A stretch of DNA of 10,977 bases from Desulfobacterales bacterium. GTDB taxonomy: Bacteria; Desulfobacterota; Desulfobacteria; Desulfobacterales; Desulfobacteraceae. Both the position numbers and the translations under genes were made by a program. The notes beneath the pieces were generated by a model, which was given only the letters and a program-made list of their open reading frames with translations, ran no database searches and was not told the DNA's origin. Below are positions 5,353 through 10,977 of the stretch, piece by piece. The stretch covers positions 1 to 10,977 of the forward strand of contig JAKSAU010001296.1 of the NCBI GenBank assembly GCA_022361535.1. The letters run 5' to 3'. Within the stretch, counting starts at the first letter, position 1; every line of letters begins with the position of its first letter.

Positions 5353-7764
5353 TTAAGCCTTTGACACCAGGCGGGAAAAAATATGGGGTTCATTGGCTGC
5401 TACAGGCTGCCACAATACTTTGTTGTCCGGCAGACCGGGCAGGGTGGATACGGCTGCCACGCCCTGGCGGGCAATGGTACTGCCGTCACCGGACCGGCAA
5501 TTGCCTTCATGGCAGGACGAAACAATGACCCGGTCTGTTCCCTGGACAAGGGCGTTGAGGATCATGTCAGGACTGATACGGCATGCGCAGGGCAAGGAGA
5601 CCAGCTCTGTTGTGTCGGGCAAATCCCTTGCCGCAAGCACACCAGATCGTTCGCAGGCAAATACCAGGGTCTTTCCTTTGGTTGAGCGGGCAGCAAAATC
5701 CTCGTTGGACTGCCCCTGGGATTCAATGGCATAGGCCGGACAGTTGGATACACAAGATTGGCAGGAAAAGCAGGCATCCTGGTTTATCTCGGGACGCTGC
5801 TTTGCATTCAGGGTGATGGCATTGTGTGGACAGACCCTGTAGCAGGTCAGGCATTTGGCACATTTTTTTTCATTTATGACCACTGCAGTTTCTGCAGGTG
5901 CGGCCTGACTCTGTGGCTTTGTTTCCAGATCAGCCAGTATGGCTTCGATTTCAAGAGCCATATCATCGGCATCTATGTCGTCATGGCAGGACCCTGTAAA
6001 AAAGATGCCTTTTCTCATACTTCTTACCAGGCGGTGCCTGGTATTTGCCGGTTGAAGAAAGCCTTCCCGGTCAAGGCCTGTACCAAGCAGTTGGGCAAAA
6101 TCGTCAAATCCCGGTGCCGGAGTCAAGGTGTCGGGAACAACCAAAACAAGAGGATCAAGCGTCAGTTCGAGGCCGGGTAGGGTGGCTTCTTTGAGGGTGA
6201 CTTTAAACCCCTTATCCAGGGATTCAATCTTTATATCGGAAGGGGTCTCATATCTTAAAAAGCCGACACCGGTTTTCCTGGCCTGGTCAAAAAGCTTTTG
6301 GCCTTCTGGCCCGTGGACCAGGATTTTATTCATCAGGATATCAACTTCTTTGCCCATTGATCTTGCGTCAACGGCTGCAGTGAGAGCTTTTCTGGCCCTG
6401 TCTTTGGATTCTGGTCCAAAATAATCCAAAAGAATGAGGGCTTTGTCCGGTCGGTCTTGCACCGATTGATTTACATAGTCGGTAAGGGAAACAGCGCCTT
6501 TGAACTCATTGGTATGGGACTGGCTGGCCGCATCAGGTGCTGCAATGACAGCACTGCAGCTCAGTACCTTTTTTGTTTCACCCTCCCGGTAATAAATGGA
6601 AAAATTACCTGCTGTTCCGCCTATGGAAATAAGTCCGGCTGGACTTAAGTTTTTGACGGTGTCTCCATAGCCCCTATCTGAAAGGGCGTGGGTAACAGCT
6701 TTGGCTTGGTCGCCGTCACCAAGTACTGCAATGCTTGTTTCCGGCGGTGCTGCAAGTCCTAAGGACTTGAGGGTTGAGGCTGCGGCAATCCGTCCGTCCT
6801 GGATTGAATTCAAGATGTCTTTGGGACCTTTTGCACAGCCGGCAATCACAATGTCATTTCCGGGTTCAGCATCTGTTGTATTGAAAAATCCCCAGGTATT
6901 AGGGCTGGCTCCCAGAGTGGTGGAGAGCTTAGTTGTTTGGTGATCCGGAACCATACCCACGGATAGGACAACCATGTCAAATTCAGAAGTTACTCTGGTT
7001 CTTGTACCAGGAGCTTCTGTTACCATTGACAGTTTTCCGGTTGTCTTGTTTTCAAGTATTTCTGCCGGTACACCCTGGATCAACCTGACATTCGAAGACA
7101 GCTGATCAGCCATAGACCTGGCTTCTTTTCCAATGATTTGAAGATCCATATAAAAGAGCGAAATATCTGCATCCGGCATCAAATGGAGAATCTTTCTGGC
7201 GTGGCGCATGGAAATTTTGCAGCAGACCTGAGAGCAGTAATCCCTGTTTTGTTCCCTGTTTCTTGATCCGACACACTGAAGAAAAGCAATTGAAGGGGAC
7301 GGTCCTGCCATCTCTTCCAGTCTGCCCTGCTGTATCAGGGTATTGAGTTCGGCAGTGGTGATTACCTTTTTATGCTCCAAGGAATGCAGTGATGGCAAAC
7401 CTGCCGGATCAAAAGGTGTAAACCCTGTGGCCATAACAGCCCTTGATGCCGCAATGGTTTCTCCATTGGCCAAAAGGGCATCCATGCCGTTGTCTGTCCG
7501 GTTTAATTCAGTGATATGGGTGTTGAGATGGATTGATATATTGTCGGCCTGTTTAACCTGTTCCACCATTTCCAGGGCCAAACAGGCCCCGCAGTTTTGA
7601 CAGGTATCTGTGGCCATACAGGCCCAGGCTGAAGCGTTTCCGCCGAGATGATTCTGGGTTTCTACCAGGTGAATCGACAGGTCCTGGTGTTTCAGGGCAA
7701 GGGCCGCTGACATGCCGGCAACACCGCCGCCCAAAACCAGGATGCCGGGGGATGAGTCATTCAT
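5353..7764 (-). CDS. HdrA-type FAD protein with fused ferredoxin and MvhD domains
   Basis: This is a soluble flavin/iron-sulfur electron-transfer protein of 803 residues, related to HdrA and QmoB. Its FAD-binding Rossmann motif is GGGVAG (12-17). A cluster-binding cysteine set sits just behind it at C49, C55, C58 and C61. FLQCVGSR (161-168) and the CSQVCCK segment (177-183) are typical of HdrA, and a second HdrA core signature is GIFFTGSCH near 586-594. Two ferredoxin motifs follow (C635/638/641/645 and C665/668/671/675). The C-terminal MvhD-like domain (about 698-790) contains C704, LPCACR (C726, C728) and SSCHEGNC (C751, C756). In known systems MvhD passes electrons from a hydrogenase or other donor to HdrA, which may bifurcate them. 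No hydrogenase, Flox or formate dehydrogenase gene is present here. I chose the ATG at 7764 because it has a strong GGAGG; an in-frame ATG at 7803 adds 13 residues ahead of the family start. It is divergent from the GntR regulator, which may control it. Confidence 0.9.
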   Translation of the reverse strand: MNDSSPGILVLGGGVAGMSAALALKHQDLSIHLVETQNHLGGNASAWACMATDTCQNCGACLALEMVEQVKQADNISIHLNTHITELNRTDNGMDALLANGETIAASRAVMATGFTPFDPAGLPSLHSLEHKKVITTAELNTLIQQGRLEEMAGPSPSIAFLQCVGSRNREQNRDYCSQVCCKISMRHARKILHLMPDADISLFYMDLQIIGKEARSMADQLSSNVRLIQGVPAEILENKTTGKLSMVTEAPGTRTRVTSEFDMVVLSVGMVPDHQTTKLSTTLGASPNTWGFFNTTDAEPGNDIVIAGCAKGPKDILNSIQDGRIAAASTLKSLGLAAPPETSIAVLGDGDQAKAVTHALSDRGYGDTVKNLSPAGLISIGGTAGNFSIYYREGETKKVLSCSAVIAAPDAASQSHTNEFKGAVSLTDYVNQSVQDRPDKALILLDYFGPESKDRARKALTAAVDARSMGKEVDILMNKILVHGPEGQKLFDQARKTGVGFLRYETPSDIKIESLDKGFKVTLKEATLPGLELTLDPLVLVVPDTLTPAPGFDDFAQLLGTGLDREGFLQPANTRHRLVRSMRKGIFFTGSCHDDIDADDMALEIEAILADLETKPQSQAAPAETAVVINEKKCAKCLTCYRVCPHNAITLNAKQRPEINQDACFSCQSCVSNCPAYAIESQGQSNEDFAARSTKGKTLVFACERSGVLAARDLPDTTELVSLPCACRISPDMILNALVQGTDRVIVSSCHEGNCRSGDGSTIARQGVAAVSTLPGLPDNKVLWQPVAANEPHIFSRLVSKA

Positions 7765-7770
7765 ATTAGT

Positions 7771-7775
7771 CCTCC
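7771..7775 (-). promoter_or_regulatory. Ribosome-binding site that fixes the HdrA-like start
   Basis: CCTCC on the plus strand reads GGAGG on the minus strand, 6 nt before the ATG at 7764. It argues for that start over the in-frame ATG at 7803, whose product would begin with MIKNRFTGKW ahead of the usual HdrA N-terminus. Confidence 0.8.
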
Positions 7776-8022
7776 ATTTTCCGGTAAAGCGGTTTTTGAT
7801 CAAGAACAGGTCCGGTATGGGACAGTAAAATTTCTTATCACAATCCTTCTATAATCAAAAGAGATTTATAAATTATTGAAAATATAGGAATTATCATAAT
7901 TTGAGAGTTTTCAGGACTGTTTGCGGGGTAGGGGGATGCAAGAAACAGTGATTTTTTCAAATCAAAGATCTTCTTTTTGGACGGATCTGTGTCTAATGGT
8001 CTAATAAAATTTGAGATTTGCC

Positions 8023-8050
8023 TTGACACTTATCTGATCAGTAGCATATG
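8023..8050 (+). promoter_or_regulatory. Candidate sigma-70 promoter of the GntR gene
   Basis: A perfect -35 hexamer TTGACA (8023-8028) is followed after 16 bp by a weak -10 candidate, CATATG (8045-8050). Transcription would start about 25 bp before the AGAGGGGG ribosome-binding site of the regulator. The poor -10 match keeps the confidence moderate. Confidence 0.45.
8034..8041. promoter_or_regulatory. Possible operator (CTGATCAG) inside the GntR promoter
   Basis: This perfect 8-bp palindrome lies between the candidate -35 and -10 elements of the regulator gene. A repressor bound there would block RNA polymerase, as expected for autoregulation. GntR/FCD proteins bind short palindromes, but this is not a recognised consensus for the family, so the assignment is speculative. 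Confidence 0.25.
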
Positions 8051-8084
8051 GAAAAAGAGTAAATTCAAACTAAAGAGGGGGAAA

Positions 8085-8789
8085 ATGGCAATACCGATAA
8101 AGAAGATAACTGCGTCTGAGGCTGTTTTGGAAAGTTTGAAAGAGCGAATCCGTAATTGTGAGTTTGGACCTGGCACTAAGCTGCCAAGCGAACAGGAGCT
8201 TCTCAAAGAATACGATGTCAGCCGTCTTACGTTAAGGGAGGCTTTGGCCAAACTTGCTGCATGGGGCATCATCCAGGTTCATCACGGCAAAGGTGCGTTT
8301 GTAAGCGAATCCATATCTATACCTGCTTTGGACAATGTGTTGATACCTTTGTTCCCCCAGATAAATACAGAGCGTATGAACGACTTGGTTGAGGCCCGAA
8401 ACACAATTGAGTCCGAAATTGCGGCCAAAGTGGCTGAAACAAGAACCGAAAATGATATCCTTATGTTGAAAAAACTTTTGAAGTTTGATGCTGGTCAGAT
8501 TGTAGATGCTGAAACGTTTGCCCAACGAGATTATACCTTTCACCTGACCCTAGTCCGTATGGCTGGCAACGATTTTTTCCTGTCCATGTACCAAGCCCTT
8601 CACATGCAGATCCACTCGTTCCTGGTGCAGTATGCCAAAAGTGTTATGGACTGGGAAAAAGCCCTTAACCGTCATATTCCGATCTTGAATGCCATTGTTG
8701 AACAGGATCGGGACAAAGCAAGATTTCTTGCACGGGAACATGCTCGTATTTGTGCGTCACATATACGGGGAGGGAAAAATCTGGATTAA
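8085..8789 (+). CDS. GntR-family transcriptional regulator, FadR/FCD subfamily
   Basis: This is a cytosolic DNA-binding repressor or activator of 234 residues, acting as a dimer and responding to a small organic acid or similar ligand. The winged helix-turn-helix (about 10-75) shows the GntR hallmarks GTKLPSEQEL, YDVSRLTLREAL and VHHGKGAFV. The all-helical FCD effector domain covers about 95-225. D149, H153, H197 and H219 match the Asp/His metal site of FCD proteins (RDYTFH, NRHIP, REHAR), so the ligand is probably a carboxylate held by a bound metal. The ATG at 8085 has AGAGGGGG directly upstream; an in-frame ATG at 7977 would add 36 residues and overlap the promoter. It is divergent from the HdrA-like gene and followed by a decayed peptide-transporter gene, so it could regulate either the Hdr module or a catabolic locus now partly lost. 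Confidence 0.9.
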   Translation: MAIPIKKITASEAVLESLKERIRNCEFGPGTKLPSEQELLKEYDVSRLTLREALAKLAAWGIIQVHHGKGAFVSESISIPALDNVLIPLFPQINTERMNDLVEARNTIESEIAAKVAETRTENDILMLKKLLKFDAGQIVDAETFAQRDYTFHLTLVRMAGNDFFLSMYQALHMQIHSFLVQYAKSVMDWEKALNRHIPILNAIVEQDRDKARFLAREHARICASHIRGGKNLD

Positions 8790-8834
8790 TTTAACCTGAC
8801 CAGCGTGGCTGGGAAACGTTGATAATCGGTTCCT

Positions 8835-9232
8835 AACCGCTTGGAAAGTATAGACGAGCCGATTTCTGCCCTGGATGTATCCATCCAGGCCCAGTCAATT
8901 TGTTCGAAGATCTGCAAAAAGAGGTGGAATTGACCACACGGGACAGGCCTTTCAGTACCCAGCTTCACCCATACACCTAAAACCTGATCTCTGCGATTCC
9001 TGTGGCGGATCCTGTTTTGGAACGACAGCGTAAACGTATTCTTCTCAATGATGAAGTGCCAAGCCCTGCCAATCCGCTAAAAGGATGCGTTTTTCATACC
9101 CGTTGTCCCATCGCAGGCTTAGAATGCAGCCAAGTTCGACCTGAATCAAAGGAGATTTTTAAAGACCATATGGTGGCCTGTATTAAGGCTGACCAAAACA
9201 AGGGAAGCCTTGTTCCCATCGAAGAAAGCTAA
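8835..9232 (+). pseudogene. Decayed 3' fragment of a dipeptide/oligopeptide ABC transporter ATPase (DppF/OppF type)
   Basis: Functional relatives energise peptide uptake at the cytoplasmic face of the membrane. Only the last part of the gene is left. The Walker B/D-loop segment DEPISALDVSIQAQ reads in one frame (8853-8894). The expected continuation VNLFEDLQKEVELT reads in another frame from 8894, as if one G had been lost. About 30 residues covering the switch-histidine (H-loop) region are then missing. The C-terminal oligo_HPY domain follows: LHPYT, a TAA stop at 8978-8980, then [27 protein letters not shown] and the terminal TAA at 9230. The stop sits where the family often has Gln, so it could be a single C-to-T change of CAA. 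The Walker A and ABC signature regions are absent. It starts about 45 bp behind the GntR gene in the same direction. An open frame from a GTG at 9002 exists, but it is only the tail domain and is not a credible gene. Confidence 0.88.
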
Positions 9233-9235
9233 GTG

Positions 9236-10120
9236 TCAAAAACTTTGAAGCAACGTTCCTGACAAAATCAAAAGAACGAACGCCAGAAAGAAGCGTTCAA
9301 CAGCTGCCCCAAAAATAACAACAGATGCAGGGAAATATATAATCCCTATTCCCACCCCTGAAAGAAATCCGAAAAAATGAGCTGACACATCTGTGTTTTC
9401 TCCATGACTGAACATAGCCATCAGCGTTGCGGCTGCTGCAAAAGGGGCAATCCCTTTCAGTTTTGAAAATAAGGAAAACCGATATGTCGTCCCAAGAACC
9501 ATTTGCCGGGCTGCAAGAAGGCCTGCCGAAGCCATGATCGCAGTGGATGCACCAATGGAAATCCGGGCATCATGACCAAGACCATCAGAGATCAGGTTTC
9601 CTGTGGTGCCGGCACACAGGATCAGGAACAAGCCGGATCCGTAACCGGTCAGCCTTATCAGGGGGCCGACCAGTGCCAGTATGCCTCCTATGTTACCGAG
9701 CAGATGGGCAGTATCACTATGTAGAAAAAGAGCAGTTATCGCCCTGTAACTTTCTCCCTGGCTTAGAAAGTAGGATGAAACACCGAACTGAAAAATAGCC
9801 TGGCGGTGAATCCCTTTACTTATGCAGATATAATGAATAAGTATTAAGATCAGTCCTGTAACCAATGCTGTCGGAGAAAAAAAAGTGTTGGCAGGCAGGT
9901 GGGTAATTTTCTTTAAGATGGTCTGGTTTTCTTTGGCATATTGCCTGATGTGGGCACTGGCTTTAGAGAAGCTTTGTTCCGGCACCAAAATATTACAGTT
10001 TCCGTCTTTTTCAGTATCGAGCCTGGACTCAATAGACTGAGATGCAAGGATCAGGAGGATGAGGTCTGCATCGCTCTTGTCTGTTTTTTTATGAAGGTTG
10101 CCTTTAAAAACACTTTTCAT
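9236..10120 (-). CDS. Rhomboid-family intramembrane serine protease
   Basis: This is a polytopic inner-membrane protease of 294 residues that cleaves transmembrane helices of other proteins; its substrate is unknown. The catalytic serine is S192 in ISIGASTAIMA (the GxSxA-type motif) and the catalytic histidine is H248 in DVSAHFFGFLSG. The upstream SYRAITALFLHSDTAHLLGN segment carries H134, H139 and N143, which form the oxyanion/active-site support helix. Hydrophobic segments start at about residue 83 and continue to the C-terminus. The first 75 or so residues are soluble and predicted cytosolic, with NCNILVPEQ and YAKENQ resembling the N-terminal domain seen in some bacterial rhomboids. The start at 10120 has AGGG (10129-10132) 8 nt upstream. 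The stop lies 3 bp from the convergent transporter pseudogene. All key residues are present, so it is probably active. Confidence 0.9.
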   Translation of the reverse strand: MKSVFKGNLHKKTDKSDADLILLILASQSIESRLDTEKDGNCNILVPEQSFSKASAHIRQYAKENQTILKKITHLPANTFFSPTALVTGLILILIHYICISKGIHRQAIFQFGVSSYFLSQGESYRAITALFLHSDTAHLLGNIGGILALVGPLIRLTGYGSGLFLILCAGTTGNLISDGLGHDARISIGASTAIMASAGLLAARQMVLGTTYRFSLFSKLKGIAPFAAAATLMAMFSHGENTDVSAHFFGFLSGVGIGIIYFPASVVIFGAAVERFFLAFVLLILSGTLLQSF

Positions 10121-10188
10121 TTTTTTTACCCTGGGTCATAACGTTATCAAAGGTAGCCCAAACAGATATAAAAATAAAGGATACATCA
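10121..10188. promoter_or_regulatory. Short divergent promoter region between rhomboid and FAH genes
   Basis: Only 68 bp separate the two divergent starts, so the promoters must overlap or extend into coding sequence. It contains a perfect palindrome, ATAACGTTAT (10138-10147), possibly an operator shared by both genes. AAGGA (10177-10181) is the ribosome-binding site of the FAH gene, and AGGG (minus strand, 10129-10132) that of the rhomboid gene. TATAAA at 10167-10172 is too near the FAH ribosome-binding site to be trusted as a -10 element. Confidence 0.35.
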
Positions 10189-10977
10189 ATGAAGATCATA
10201 CGCTTTATCACGGATCAAGGAACCATTGCCAGGGGAACGGGATATGATGGGGAAACCGCATCTTTGCTTGAGTTTGATATATCCCAAGGATTCCAGGATA
10301 CAGGCAACCGTGTCAAGGTGGTAACTCTTCTGCCGGTTGCATCCCCTCCGGCTGTTATCTGTATCGGGTTGAATTACAGGCGCCATGCTAAAGAAACCGG
10401 GCTTGAGATGCCTAAATACCCTGCCGTGTTCATGAAAAACCCCGGTGCTGTGGTTGGAAACAATGACGCCATCGTAATTCCAACGTGTGCGTCCGATCCG
10501 CCTGAAGTGGACTATGAAGCTGAGCTAGGGGTTGTTATCAGAGAACCTGTTAAAAATGTCCCTGAAGAACAAGCGCTTGATTATGTGTTGGGATACACTT
10601 GTACCAATGATATATCTGCCCGAAGATGGCAGAAACATGCCGGTGCAGGCCAGTGGGTGAAGGCCAAAAGTTTTGATACTTTCTGCCCCTGTGGCCCGGT
10701 TCTGGTAACACCTGATGAAGTGGGTGATCCCCAGGATTTAACCATTAAATGCCAGGTAAATGGTGAAACTATGCAAAATAGCCACACAAGTGACATGGTG
10801 GCTCCGGTAGCAAAAATTATTTCCTATCTATCTCAATCCTGCACATTGCTGCCGGGCACCCTAATTCTTACAGGCACACCCGAAGGCGTCGGATTTACAA
10901 GGAATCCACCTGTGTACCTGATGCCAGGGGATAAAGTGGAAGTGGAGATCGAACGAATCGGGGTGCTGGAAAACAAA
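10189..10977 (+). CDS. Fumarylacetoacetate hydrolase (FAH) family protein, C-terminus beyond right edge
   Basis: FAH-fold enzymes are cytosolic and Mg/Mn-dependent, cleaving C-C bonds, isomerising or decarboxylating 2-oxo acids in catabolic routes. The 263 visible codons are open to the window edge. Family blocks in order are ICIGLNYRRHAKE (about 57-69), FMKNPGAVVG, the metal-binding VDYEAELGVVI (E110, E112), CTNDISAR (D141), WVKAKSFDTFCPCGP (K160, D163) and GTLILTGTPEGVG near the end. The segment GVLEN at the edge is usually close to the C-terminus, so few residues are missing. The ATG at 10189 has AAGGA 7 nt upstream. The exact substrate (for example hydroxyhepta-dienedioate, acylpyruvate, oxaloacetate or ureidoglycolate types) cannot be told from these shared motifs. 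It is divergent from the rhomboid gene. A former link to the nearby GntR regulator is possible but unproven. Confidence 0.9.
   Translation, partial: MKIIRFITDQGTIARGTGYDGETASLLEFDISQGFQDTGNRVKVVTLLPVASPPAVICIGLNYRRHAKETGLEMPKYPAVFMKNPGAVVGNNDAIVIPTCASDPPEVDYEAELGVVIREPVKNVPEEQALDYVLGYTCTNDISARRWQKHAGAGQWVKAKSFDTFCPCGPVLVTPDEVGDPQDLTIKCQVNGETMQNSHTSDMVAPVAKIISYLSQSCTLLPGTLILTGTPEGVGFTRNPPVYLMPGDKVEVEIERIGVLENK

Larger units (their letters stand above)
7765..8084. other. Divergent intergenic region between the Hdr module and the GntR gene
   Basis: These 320 bp must carry promoters for both directions and probably the regulator's binding sites. The part nearest the HdrA-like gene (about 7840-7905) is very AT-rich, but I cannot assign a convincing minus-strand -35/-10 pair. 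Small symmetric or repeated words visible are TTGATCAA (7796-7803), AATTATCATAATT (7889-7901), AAGATCTT (7965-7972), CTGATCAG (8034-8041) and a direct repeat of TCTAAT at 7992-7997 and 8000-8005 with an 8-bp period. Any of these could be an operator or chance. No small protein gene or structured RNA is evident. Confidence 0.5.

Noticed and set aside
5758..6180. 140-codon open frame on the plus strand inside the HdrA-like gene
   Set aside because: It is antisense to the ferredoxin and upstream region of the HdrA fusion. The residues are a mirror of that coding sequence and no family is recognisable.
7977..8084. Upstream start of the GntR regulator at ATG 7977
   Set aside because: It would add 36 residues not typical of the family and would include the candidate promoter. 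The ATG at 8085 has a strong AGAGGGGG just upstream.
8827..8839. CGGTT-CCT-AACCG hairpin as terminator of the GntR gene
   Set aside because: The stem is only 5 bp with no T-run after it, and it lies at the edge of the pseudogene. Chance is likely.
9002..9232. Stand-alone small protein starting at GTG 9002
   Set aside because: The sequence is the C-terminal oligo_HPY domain of a peptide-transporter ATPase, and matching sequence continues upstream through a stop and a frameshift. It is a pseudogene remnant.

Overview
The window reads as an ordinary-to-accessory stretch of chromosome from an anaerobic, probably sulfate-reducing member of the Desulfobacterota (Desulfobacterales-like). That placement is an inference. 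It rests on the moderate GC content, on an HdrA/MvhD fusion paired with a fused HdrC-HdrB (HdrD/DsrK-like) iron-sulfur protein, and on the general flavour of the proteins. No 16S or other decisive marker is present. I see no tRNA, rRNA, CRISPR array, complete insertion sequence, phage gene or replication origin.

Left part (1-2408): the N-terminus of threonyl-tRNA synthetase (thrS) leaves the window leftwards. Divergent from it is a short two-gene unit: rnd (RNase D, TTG start) and dapF (diaminopimelate epimerase), 19 bp apart. After dapF lies a 78-bp nested palindrome (2460-2537) with no oligo-T tail, an unexplained structured element. Next comes ligE, a small ATP-dependent DNA ligase with a signal peptide, predicted to be periplasmic. 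It converges on, and overlaps by 29 bp, a dienelactone-hydrolase-like alpha/beta hydrolase.

Central part (3440-8789): on the minus strand, in transcription order, are an 803-residue HdrA-type flavoprotein with fused ferredoxin and MvhD domains, then 15 bp later a 402-residue HdrD/DsrK-like protein with one intact and one degenerate CCG domain, then (after a hairpin) the hydrolase. The first two form a compact electron-transfer module. Its electron donor and acceptor are not encoded in the window. A divergent 320-bp region separates it from a FadR/FCD-type GntR regulator whose metal-binding residues are intact. That regulator is the obvious candidate controller of the module and of itself.

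Right part (8790-10977): directly behind the regulator is a decayed 3' fragment of a dipeptide/oligopeptide ABC transporter ATPase (DppF/OppF type), carrying a frameshift, an internal deletion and an in-frame stop. It ends 3 bp from a convergent, apparently intact rhomboid protease gene with an extra N-terminal cytosolic domain. Divergent from the rhomboid gene is a fumarylacetoacetate-hydrolase-family gene that runs off the right edge. The regulator, peptide-transporter remnant and FAH enzyme may be the leftovers of a former catabolic locus. The Hdr module and the 78-bp palindrome are the parts most worth a second look.
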